From contig JAUYGX010000031.1 in the NCBI GenBank assembly GCA_030690365.1, positions 1 through 32,353 of the forward strand: 32,353 nt of DNA. Direction: 5' to 3'. Positions 1 to 6,554 of the stretch are shown here, in pieces. Below the pieces are notes generated by a model. That model saw only the letters and a list, made by a program, of their open reading frames with translations. It had not been told where the DNA came from and ran no database searches. Both the position numbers and the translations under genes were made by a program. How positions within the stretch are numbered: the stretch's first letter is position 1; each line of letters opens with the position of its first letter. The stretch comes from Bacteroidales bacterium. GTDB taxonomy: Bacteria > Bacteroidota > Bacteroidia > Bacteroidales > F082.

Positions 1-155
1 GGAATCTTTTCCCGGCAGCTTCACACCCCAACGTTGCCATTGACGCATGTGCCGGTAGGCTACCCATGATGGAACATGGGATTAAATCACTCTAAAATAA
101 AGAACGTTCAATAGTTATTTGGACAGCCTCGTGTCGCACTTACGCTTGCCGGTAT

Positions 156-287
156 CGGGCATGCATATGCTTTGTGGCGGACTTTAAAAGACAAATCTTT
201 CTGCCCACGCTGATTTATATTTGAAACTAAAATATTCATTTTCATAACATAACCCGCCATAAAGTATTATGCATTGTTGTGGCCAGT
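156..287 (-). repeat. attC-like palindromic repeat, copy 1
   Basis: This 132 bp copy is about 92% identical to 1501-1631 (about 9 substitutions and one 1-base indel). It carries inverted arms: TGCATATGCTTTGTGGCGG near 162-180 pairs, with a few wobbles, with the segment around 253-274. It begins at CGGGC (156) but lacks the outer GGCCACAA present at the left end of copy 2; the sequence to its left is unrelated. It ends at GTTGTGGCCAGT, just before the stop codon of the lipoprotein gene at 294. Confidence 0.8.
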
Positions 288-293
288 TATTTG

Positions 294-1472
294 TTATCGA
301 TAAATACTTTCATAAATATCAAAGTCAATAATTGAATCGATACTAATACTCTCTCTCGTTACAATACTATCAGTAATCTCTGCATCGTAATCTGTTTCTC
401 GAAGATTGTAATGTTTTTTTGTTACATAAAGTTGCATTGAGTCATAATCAATCGAATAATCAACTTTCTGCATATATATTGGATTCTCGGAATCATAGTC
501 GATTTCGTAAATTCTCCGTAAAGATCTTGGATATTCCCAGACAAAAAGCCAAAGACTGCCCCAACATTGATCTCCGTCCGCTCCACTTTCTCTCCCAATT
601 ATTATTTTTTTGGTTGAATTTAGTGTAATTACTTCTTCGATATAAATCCCGCCAATGCCTACAACAAAGTAATGATCTAATATTGAGATTAGTTTGATTT
701 TGTTATTAGATTCTTCCCAAACAGTAATAATATGGGAACTCATTTCAAAACCATTATCACTCATGATGAGTATTATTGTATCCTTACCGATTGAGAATTG
801 GTTTCTACCATAGTTTGATCCTGAAAATAAATGATGTCCATCTGGAACTTTAATTTCATCGATTTCATCGTCAAATGCTGTTAGTAAGAAAGACTCACTT
901 AAAACTTTACCAAAGATTGAAATAGGTATCCTACTGGCGAGATTCTTGAAATCATCTTTATCAATGATCAACTCTGTTAATGTAGTGTCCTCTTTTTCAA
1001 ATACAAGTTGATACTCTAAAAGCAGGTAGGTAACTTCGTTTAATCCATAAAACTTAGCTCTGTTCAGAAGTAAATCACTTAAGCTGTCTTTTTCGTTTAT
1101 AGATTTGTTTTCAAAACGTTCTAGCATCTTCTCAATAACCTTATATTTTGGTTCTGAGTAGATATCCATATCTATATCGTTAAATTTCAAGAATCCCAAC
1201 TCCTTAATTTCATCATATAAATATCCGAAATCTTCTAGAGTAAAATTGGTGTCAATAATGATAGCCTCATTCTCAGTTTTATTATTTAATTGTGAAGAAG
1301 AGTTATTATATAATGTAGTATTTGTTGAAATGGCATCAATTATCTTACTGATCTTCTCAGACGACTTCAATTCATTTTGTTTTTGAGAGCCTTTTGACTT
1401 ATTTCTTGATAAATCACTCTGACAACCAATTAATAATGAGATTATTAATATTTTAATGATATTGTGAATCAT
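294..1472 (-). CDS. Putative lipoprotein of unknown function (cassette gene)
   Basis: This 392-residue protein is not recognised as a member of any family. The N-terminus is a lipoprotein signal: a basic/hydrophobic stretch of residues 4-16 ending in a lipobox LLIGC, with Cys17 as the acylation site, followed by a Ser/Lys/Asn/Gln-rich linker to about residue 70. It should therefore be anchored in a membrane facing the periplasm or the outside. The rest is acidic, rich in Ile, Asp, Glu and Tyr, with no visible catalytic motif; the C-terminal third (about 230-392) alternates hydrophobic and polar residues like a beta-rich domain. It is strongly AT-rich compared with the core genes to the right. 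The start codon is only 20 bases past the GTTGTGGCCA end of the upstream palindrome and the stop is 6 bases before the downstream one, so the whole unit resembles a compact cassette. Confidence 0.8.
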   Translation of the reverse strand: MIHNIIKILIISLLIGCQSDLSRNKSKGSQKQNELKSSEKISKIIDAISTNTTLYNNSSSQLNNKTENEAIIIDTNFTLEDFGYLYDEIKELGFLKFNDIDMDIYSEPKYKVIEKMLERFENKSINEKDSLSDLLLNRAKFYGLNEVTYLLLEYQLVFEKEDTTLTELIIDKDDFKNLASRIPISIFGKVLSESFLLTAFDDEIDEIKVPDGHHLFSGSNYGRNQFSIGKDTIILIMSDNGFEMSSHIITVWEESNNKIKLISILDHYFVVGIGGIYIEEVITLNSTKKIIIGRESGADGDQCWGSLWLFVWEYPRSLRRIYEIDYDSENPIYMQKVDYSIDYDSMQLYVTKKHYNLRETDYDAEITDSIVTRESISIDSIIDFDIYESIYR

Positions 1473-1491
1473 GATTTTTGGTTCTTATAAT

Positions 1492-1631
1492 TGGCCACAA
1501 CGGGCGTGCATATGCTTTGTGGCGGACTTTGAAAGACAAATCTATCAGCCCACATTGATTTATATTTGAAACTAAAATGTTCATTTTCATAACGTAACCC
1601 GCCATAAAGTATATGCATTGTTGTAGCCAGT
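1492..1631 (-). repeat. attC-like palindromic repeat, copy 2 (complete)
   Basis: This 140 bp element lies between the two cassette genes. The left arm, TGGCCACAAC then TGCATATGCTTTGTGGCGG, pairs with the right arm ending CCGCCATAAAGTATATGCA then GTTGTAGCCA. Only one outer mismatch (C against A) and a 3-base bulge interrupt the pairing; the other differences are G-T wobbles when the plus strand is folded. The central 65-70 bases are unpaired and conserved with copy 1. The length is within the usual range of integron attC sites (about 57-141 bp). Confidence 0.8.
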
Positions 1632-1636
1632 GCTTC

Positions 1637-2305
1637 TTATTCTTTCATCCATTTGACTGTCGCAACTGCGTCTTTCAATTGTTCTGCGATTGCTCCGTCT
1701 GTCTGGTAGTTAAAATAGTTCTCAAAGTTATATAAAATGTCGACTGCTTCTTTTACGCCATTCAAAGCGATAATTTCAAGTCTGCCCAATATTTCTTCTG
1801 GATTATCTAATTCTCCACTTCCTTTTAATTCTTGAAGTTCATTCAAAAAACGGTCTACTTTTATTTGGTTAATTTCCACTCTCGCAAATGCAGGTTGTTG
1901 TTCTAACACAACAAGTTTATTTTCTTTGACAAAAATTTGTTGGAACCCGATTTTTACCTGTTTCCATTTCCAATTCTCTCCTGCTGGCAGAAATTTTAAT
2001 TCTGAGATTTGAAGCCCGTGTTTATCTGTTTTTACAATACAGTGTTGAACAGCCCCATACTCTACGAGTGATTCGCCTGTCTTGCAGTTAAAAACGCTAA
2101 ATTCCGAAATCAGAACTTCGTTATCGTTTAGTTTTTCCTGTTCGTAACCGCATACAGTCAATGTCGTTCCATTGCTAAATTCAGTTGTCAAACTTGGTTC
2201 ATCTTTCTCTGAAGAACCAATTCCATTAAAGCAACCACATTCAGTTGATTGGGCGGTAACTGTTATTGATAATATTGTCAATATAATTGTTAGTAGTTTC
2301 GTCAT
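1637..2305 (-). CDS. Putative secreted protein of unknown function (cassette gene)
   Basis: This 222-residue protein is not assigned to a family. Residues 1-20 form a signal peptide (two basic/polar residues, then a hydrophobic Leu/Ile/Thr core, likely cut after TAQS). The mature protein opens with a Cys-rich segment (CGC at about 23-25, then further Cys near 52, 74 and 88) that may form disulfides in the periplasm. The C-terminal part (about 150-222) is predicted to be helical and acidic, with a Leu/Ile-rich EILGRLEIIALNGVKEAVD stretch. The start codon is 10 bases from the end of the short palindrome at 2316-2375, and the stop is 5 bases before copy 2. No promoter is evident inside the cassette. 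It could be an effector, an immunity-type protein or a generic stress protein; nothing in the sequence decides. Confidence 0.75.
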   Translation of the reverse strand: MTKLLTIILTILSITVTAQSTECGCFNGIGSSEKDEPSLTTEFSNGTTLTVCGYEQEKLNDNEVLISEFSVFNCKTGESLVEYGAVQHCIVKTDKHGLQISELKFLPAGENWKWKQVKIGFQQIFVKENKLVVLEQQPAFARVEINQIKVDRFLNELQELKGSGELDNPEEILGRLEIIALNGVKEAVDILYNFENYFNYQTDGAIAEQLKDAVATVKWMKE

Positions 2306-2315
2306 TTTTTTGCAT

Positions 2316-2375
2316 TGGCTACAACGTCATCATAGCGTCAATTGTCGCTATGCCTTTTATATATGCTTCGTTGTT
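2316..2375 (-). repeat. Short attC-like palindrome at the head of the array
   Basis: This 60 bp element has outer arms ACAACG (2321-2326) and CGTTGT (2369-2374), plus an inner near-perfect hairpin CATAGCGTCA (2331-2340) against TGTCGCTATG (2343-2352). Its end next to the gene (minus-strand CGTTGTAGCCA) matches the end of the 140 bp copies, while its interior is different and much shorter. Variable interior with conserved ends is typical of a family of recombination sites rather than of one transposon. Confidence 0.6.
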
Positions 2376-2600
2376 AAAATTCCTTTCAGTATTCATTTAA
2401 TCTCATTATCATTATATTATCCATTCTCAACCGTTTATAATTAGTTAAATCGGGTTCTTTCTTCATCATTGTAGTTGGGTTATCGGGTGTTTGGTGGGGT
2501 AAATTTACTATAATATTTTGTTTCAGTGGCATAATGCGGTATAAAACATCATCTGAAAATTCCGGATTCGGTATGGTGGCAGCAAAGGGTTAAAAAAAAG

Positions 2601-2673
2601 AGCCTTCCATGGGACTCGAACCCACGACCTGCTCATTACGAGTGAGCTGCTCTACCAACTGAGCTAAGAAGGC
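2601..2673 (-). tRNA. tRNA-Thr (CGT anticodon)
   Basis: The minus strand folds into a standard 73-nt tRNA. The acceptor stem GCCTTCT pairs with GGAAGGC (one G-T pair), the D stem is GCTC/GAGC, the anticodon stem is GCTCA/TGAGC with loop CTCGTAA, and the T loop is TTCGAGT. The anticodon is CGT, so it reads the threonine codon ACG. CCA is not encoded. A run of eight T residues follows on the minus strand (2592-2599), a likely stop for transcription. The cassette-like array lies directly downstream. Confidence 0.95.
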
Positions 2674-2830
2674 TTTGTTTTGTGGCGGCAAAGATAATCC
2701 TATTTTTTTGTCTCTCTCCACGGGTGTTTAACTTTTGTTGTGAAATCACAAAATTCCATTTTCAATTTTATTTGTATCTTGCACGCCGGAATTAGAGTTA
2801 TATCAATAATAATCACTAAATTTTAATCAC

Positions 2831-3787
2831 ATGTTAAAAAAATCATTGATGATGATGGGGCTGGTTGTGTTCATGCTGGGACTTTCGGCCCAGACGGTTG
2901 AAGAAGCCGGAACCAAATACAATGAAGGCAATGAATTGGTAAAGCAGGAAAACTATGAAGCCGCTATCCCTGTTTACGAACAGGCTCTGAAAATCGCTGC
3001 CGAAGCCGGCCCTGATGCCGCCGACCTGAAAGGCAACATCGAAAAACAACTGGGCAATGCTTACTACCGGGGTGGTGTAAGCCTTTACAAAGAAAAAAAA
3101 TTCGAGGCTGCCATATCACTACTTGAAAAAGGAACTGCCTACGCAAAACAAATTGGTGATGATGAATTGGCGGGAAAAACGGCCGATCTGGCCTCTCAAC
3201 TGAGTGCCAAAATTGGCGATTCGTTACGCAAAAAAGACAAACTCGATGATGCCTTCGCCGCCTATGAAAGAGCATTAAAACTCGACCCGAACAGCCTGAA
3301 AGCCATGTATGGCGAAGGTCTGGTTTACAAAGAAAAGGATGACCTTGAAAAGATGAAAGAAACTATGAACAAGGTAATTGAGTTAAGTGATGGTACAAAG
3401 GATCAGAAAATAGCCGATGCAGCTCGTAAATCTACTTCAAACGCATTGGAAGTTGCCGGAGCAAAGGAACTCCAGAGCGGTGATGCCCACAAAGCCATCA
3501 AACTGATAAAAGATTCGTTTACCTATCAACCGGGCGAAGCCAATGCTTATTACTATTTGTTGGTGGCGTATAATAAGGTTAGTGAGTGGGACAATGCCAT
3601 CGAGGCAGGAACCAAAGCACTGGAACTTAAAAAAGAGGATAAATCGGAAATTTACTTTGGTCTTGGCCAGGCCAATGAAGGAAAAGGCGATGCCGCCGCT
3701 GGCTGCGCCGCCTACAAAAATGTGACTTCAGGTCCCAATGTGGAAGCCGCAAAATATCAAATGACTCAGGTGCTGAAATGCAGCTAA
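2831..3787 (+). CDS. Secreted tetratricopeptide-repeat protein
   Basis: This 318-residue protein has a signal peptide (residues 1-20, Lys-Lys then a Met/Leu/Val core ending in LSAQ). It is followed by an array of TPR units covering essentially the whole mature chain: about 22-62, 70-115, 120-153 (AFAAYERALKLDPNSLKAMY), 155-190, 205-245 and 250-300. TPR solenoids bind other proteins, so a periplasmic scaffold or chaperone-like role is likely; no enzymatic domain is present. It appears to be monocistronic, with a clear terminator 20 bases after the stop. The exact function cannot be told from the sequence. Confidence 0.9.
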   Translation: MLKKSLMMMGLVVFMLGLSAQTVEEAGTKYNEGNELVKQENYEAAIPVYEQALKIAAEAGPDAADLKGNIEKQLGNAYYRGGVSLYKEKKFEAAISLLEKGTAYAKQIGDDELAGKTADLASQLSAKIGDSLRKKDKLDDAFAAYERALKLDPNSLKAMYGEGLVYKEKDDLEKMKETMNKVIELSDGTKDQKIADAARKSTSNALEVAGAKELQSGDAHKAIKLIKDSFTYQPGEANAYYYLLVAYNKVSEWDNAIEAGTKALELKKEDKSEIYFGLGQANEGKGDAAAGCAAYKNVTSGPNVEAAKYQMTQVLKCS

Positions 3788-3807
3788 CCTGATCCACTTT
3801 TTATAGT

Positions 3808-3842
3808 AGCCCGGAAGTTAATTACTTACCGGGCTTTTTTTG
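3808..3842 (+). terminator. Rho-independent terminator after the TPR gene
   Basis: AGCCCGG (3808-3814) and CCGGGCT (3829-3835) form a perfect 7-bp GC-rich stem around a 14-nt loop, followed by a run of T residues. It closes the TPR gene ending at 3787. Confidence 0.85.
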
Positions 3843-3943
3843 TGTAAACAATTATCCTTCAACTCAAAGGAGCAGGAATTAATCAGGCTAAATGAACTGA
3901 TTGTAGAGAACCACCATTATCAGCTTTGTTTTGTGGCGGAAAG

Positions 3944-4046
3944 TTACGTTAGTTGTTTTAATCTGTTGTATTTCATACAGGTGGCTTTTGCCGAAAGGCT
4001 ACAAATGCTAAACCCGACATTTCATCCAAAAAAACCCGGGATGATA
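3944..4046 (-). pseudogene. Decayed 3' fragment of a second GT2 glycosyltransferase
   Basis: Read on the minus strand in one frame, 3944-4010 encodes GFSICSLSAKATCMKYNRLK, then QLT and a stop. This is a close match to the C-terminus of the intact GT2 enzyme at 5602-6348 (GFTICRLSAKATYLKYKKLK, then NLIKQ). The segment just upstream reads PGFFG followed by an in-frame stop, against LGFLDG in the intact protein, or VFLDEM in another frame, so at least one frameshift or stop has disrupted it. Similarity fades beyond about 4046, where the neighbouring membrane glycosyltransferase gene ends. It is best read as the remnant of a tandem glycosyltransferase gene whose 5' part has been lost. Confidence 0.65.
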
Positions 4047-4073
4047 AAATAACTGCACACTGATGTGGCCGTT

Positions 4074-5597
4074 TTACTTTCGTTTTAATAAAATACACCG
4101 GTCATCCCGGTAAAATTCAGTGTAGAACGAAGAATCCGTGATTATCCCCGATTCAATACAAGGCAATCCGGTATTGCTGTTTTTAAGGTTATCAAGTGGC
4201 ACCACAATATTTTGTATATTGAGGCTGTTGGCACGGCTGAAGAATTCTTCCTGCGTCAGCGTGTGTTTCACCTTTACCTGATAATATTCAAAAGCCTTGT
4301 AGCTGGCCAGGTTGTATTCATCAAGCGTGTTGAATATCATGGTGTATGGCACCAGGGTCAGGGCATTTTTGTCGTGAATGTTTGACATAATGCTTTTGGT
4401 AATTTGGGGCTGATCAACATTTAGCTTAAAAATGGACACAAACATCTTGGTCACCAATACTACTTGAAGCAGCAATAAGAGTATGTATACCGTTTTCCTG
4501 ACAGGCATTGTCTTTAATGTGATCTTACTCAATTCAAAGGAGATTATCAAGGCCATGAAAGGGAATAGGTAAATCAGAAACCGTTCGGCAATTTGTGATC
4601 CCGCAATATTCAGAGCGAGAATCAAAGTCAGGGTATAGCCTGCAAGTCGCCGGTGATACCGCATCAAATCCTTGAAATTGAATAAAATGGCCAGGATAAA
4701 AAAAGTGGAAATTACCCAAACACGGTCGCTCCAGAAAAATCGCTCATGTTCCTCACTTAGCTTCCTGATCACATTCATCAGAAAGTCCCATACTCCTTGC
4801 GAAAGATAATTGGTTGCATTGTTATCGGGCCAGTTTTTTATTTGATACATCCAGGTGGCAAAATGGCCTTTCTGCCAGAGATCGAAAAAATAGAACATGC
4901 TGGTAATACCCGCAGAGATGGAAAAAACAAATACACTGCGCCATTTTCGTGTGAAGGCCAGCACCACAAAACCTGCGACAGAGAAAATAAGTCCGTTAAG
5001 ATGGGTGAGAAAAGCCAATCCGGCCAGGATGCCGGACAGAACCACGTATTTAGTCTTAAATTCTGTTTTTATGGATTTCTCCATCAGGCAATAGGAAAGA
5101 AATCCAAAAAACATGACCCAGATTTCGGGCCGGAAGGTAAATGCGTACAGGATGATCAACGGGTTAAAAATGATCAAAAACAGGGCGATGGTTAACTGAT
5201 GCTTGTTTTCACCAAAGGAATTCGCGTTTCGCCTAAAATAAGCAACATAGGATGCTACAAATCCGATAAAGAACAACAAGGTAGCAAGGCGAAGGGGGTT
5301 GACTGTCCATCCAAACAATTTGATGAGCGCGGCACCAACAAATATGTTGAGTTTATGATAAGAAAACAAACGAACGTCGCAACCCAGAAAGTCGATGAGG
5401 GAGACCGTTTTTACCACACCGTCTTTGGCAAGCCAGTACGATTGTTCGCCAAAAAACGCATCATCAATATAAATAAATCTGTTCCACATGCTGGCTATAA
5501 ACACAAGCACTCCCAGCACCATGATGCCTGTGAGTGTTTTTTTACTAAAAAGCACAGCATACCATCGCTCGGCCAGTTGTCCCGGAGTTGATTTCAA
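4074..5597 (-). CDS. Polytopic membrane glycosyltransferase (GT39/ArnT-like, GT-C fold)
   Basis: This 507-residue protein has about ten hydrophobic membrane segments (for example near 22-38, 88-106, 135-155, 160-170, 190-215 and 220-240, with several more up to about 390). A conserved acidic pair, Asp45-Asp46, lies in YIDDAFFGEQSYWLA after the first membrane span, the usual position of the catalytic acidic motif of GT-C enzymes such as PMT/ArnT. Such enzymes move a sugar from a polyprenyl-phosphate donor onto a lipid or protein on the periplasmic side. The C-terminal 110 residues form a small soluble domain. It starts 4 bases after the stop of the GT2 gene, so the two are probably cotranscribed and act together in glycolipid or surface-polysaccharide assembly. 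The acceptor is unknown. Confidence 0.85.
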   Translation of the reverse strand: MKSTPGQLAERWYAVLFSKKTLTGIMVLGVLVFIASMWNRFIYIDDAFFGEQSYWLAKDGVVKTVSLIDFLGCDVRLFSYHKLNIFVGAALIKLFGWTVNPLRLATLLFFIGFVASYVAYFRRNANSFGENKHQLTIALFLIIFNPLIILYAFTFRPEIWVMFFGFLSYCLMEKSIKTEFKTKYVVLSGILAGLAFLTHLNGLIFSVAGFVVLAFTRKWRSVFVFSISAGITSMFYFFDLWQKGHFATWMYQIKNWPDNNATNYLSQGVWDFLMNVIRKLSEEHERFFWSDRVWVISTFFILAILFNFKDLMRYHRRLAGYTLTLILALNIAGSQIAERFLIYLFPFMALIISFELSKITLKTMPVRKTVYILLLLLQVVLVTKMFVSIFKLNVDQPQITKSIMSNIHDKNALTLVPYTMIFNTLDEYNLASYKAFEYYQVKVKHTLTQEEFFSRANSLNIQNIVVPLDNLKNSNTGLPCIESGIITDSSFYTEFYRDDRCILLKRK

Positions 5598-5601
5598 GTA
5601 A

Positions 5602-6348
5602 TTATTGTTTAATTAAGTTTTTCAATTTCTTGTATTTCAGATAAGTAGCTTTTGCCGACAGCCTGCAAATGGTAAAGCCGGCTGTGCCATCAAGGAAGCC
5701 CAGGTTAATGAAATAGTCACGAATAAATTTGGCTGTAGGGCTGCCATAAAGTTTAAGGGGAGAATGTTTTTTACCCGATTTATAATAGTCGAGAGCGGCA
5801 ATGTCGGTAAATTTTGTTATTTGCCTGATATGATCGTCTCTGGTATAATACGAATAGTGCAGCAGGTCGCCGTGCAGGTGTTCAATATTTATGTTGTTCA
5901 ATGTTAATGTTTCGTGCAGTACCCCTTGCCACACCGATGTGTTTTTATTAAATATCCGCACTTTTGTATCAGGATACCAGCCTGAATGCCGGATCCATTT
6001 ACCACAGTAGTTAGTCATTCGGTTAAAACTGAAGGCTCCTTTAAATCCTTTCGTTTTTGCGGTCAAAATGCTGTTTTTCAGCTCCTCCGAAAGTGCCTCG
6101 TCGGCATCTATCGAAAGTACATAATCGTGTGTAGCCAATGAGTTCCCCAGATTTTTCTGGGCACTGTAGCCCAACCATTTTTGTTCAACAAAACGTACTC
6201 CTGCATCCTTGCAGATGGCGGCGGTGCTATCGGTTGAAAAACTATCTACCACAATAATTTCGTCTGCAATACCTTTAAGCGAATTTAAACAGCGTTCAAT
6301 ATTGCGTTCTTCGTTGAACGTGATTATTACCACCGAAAGTTTGTTCAT
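5602..6348 (-). CDS. GT2-family glycosyltransferase (WaaE/KdtX-like)
   Basis: This 248-residue GT-A enzyme has the family signature in order: SVVIITFNEERNIERCL at 5-21, the nucleotide-binding VVDSFSTDST at 33-42, the QKNLG motif near 64-68 and the metal-binding DAD at 81-83 (SIDADEAL). The C-terminal half, with RHSGWYPDTKVRIF and VLHETL, is typical of the WaaE/KdtX branch that adds glucose or a related sugar to the LPS inner core. There is no membrane span, so it is probably a cytoplasmic or membrane-associated enzyme using a nucleotide sugar. It heads an operon with the GT-C gene and has a candidate promoter just upstream (6365-6372). The sugar and acceptor cannot be named from the sequence. 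Confidence 0.9.
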   Translation of the reverse strand: MNKLSVVIITFNEERNIERCLNSLKGIADEIIVVDSFSTDSTAAICKDAGVRFVEQKWLGYSAQKNLGNSLATHDYVLSIDADEALSEELKNSILTAKTKGFKGAFSFNRMTNYCGKWIRHSGWYPDTKVRIFNKNTSVWQGVLHETLTLNNINIEHLHGDLLHYSYYTRDDHIRQITKFTDIAALDYYKSGKKHSPLKLYGSPTAKFIRDYFINLGFLDGTAGFTICRLSAKATYLKYKKLKNLIKQ

Positions 6349-6364
6349 GGTCTGCGATTTGGAG

Positions 6365-6372
6365 CAAAGATA
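6365..6372 (-). promoter_or_regulatory. Bacteroidota-type -7 element (TATCTTTG) for the GT operon
   Basis: The minus strand reads TATCTTTG, matching TAnnTTTG, 17 bases upstream of the GT2 start codon. No convincing TTTG -33 box was found at the usual spacing, so this is a position-plus-motif call only. Confidence 0.4.
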
Positions 6373-6506
6373 AAAAGAAAGGTATTCACCAAAGAAGCGC
6401 AGAAAACACAGTGAGTCTTCCTTACTATTTATATATGAGATTAATTATTCTTTGTGCTCTGTGTAATAGCCCTTTTGAGAGCCTGATTCTTAAGAATAAA
6501 CTTAAT

Positions 6507-6514
6507 TAACTTTG
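6507..6514 (+). promoter_or_regulatory. Bacteroidota-type -7 element (TAACTTTG) for the sigma-factor gene
   Basis: TAACTTTG matches TAnnTTTG 41 bases upstream of the GTG start of the ECF sigma gene. This suggests transcription by the housekeeping sigma factor; the -33 box is not clear. Confidence 0.4.
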
Positions 6515-6554
6515 TAACCAAAACGGATTAATCGCGTCCAATCATAAAAAGCTT

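Larger units (their letters stand above)
156..2375 (-). mobile_element. Candidate integron-like gene-cassette array (no integrase in window)
   Basis: Two minus-strand genes alternate with three palindromic elements (156-287, 1492-1631, 2316-2375). Each gene's stop codon lies 5-6 bases from the palindrome that follows it, and each start codon lies 10-28 bases after the preceding palindrome, so there is almost no other intergenic DNA. This ORF-plus-recombination-site layout is that of integron cassettes or a cluster of attC sites lacking an integrase. Taking the break at CG^TTGT, cassette units would be about 2324-1501 (824 bp) and 1500-156 (1345 bp). The genes are more AT-rich than the flanking core genes, and a tRNA-Thr lies about 225 bp to the right. 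The arm ends do not fit the canonical attC core GTTRRRY, so this could be a divergent integron family, a different site-specific system, or a palindromic MITE/REP family that prefers gene ends. Confidence 0.45.

Noticed and set aside
1-120. Short frames at the left edge (minus strand MGSLPAHASMATLGCEAAGK and continuing) and hairpins such as CCCATG/CATGGG
   Set aside because: The frame is 22 codons long and runs off the window, with no recognisable domain. The hairpins are small and not clearly related to the cassette palindromes. Left unannotated.
156-1631. The two 130-140 bp copies as a CRISPR or a pair of IS elements
   Set aside because: There are only two long copies spaced by a full gene and no short regular spacers. 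There is no transposase ORF and no clear target duplication. The placement at gene ends fits a cassette site better, although a MITE is kept as the alternative.
3840-4052. Plus-strand 70-residue reading frame
   Set aside because: It is antisense to the GT2 relic, starts inside the T tract of the terminator and has no protein-like features.
6385-6465. GAAAACACAG / CTTTGTGCTCTGTG direct and inverted similarity in the gap before the sigma gene
   Set aside because: The arms do not align convincingly and the CACAG-rich text is low in complexity; no clear element could be defined.
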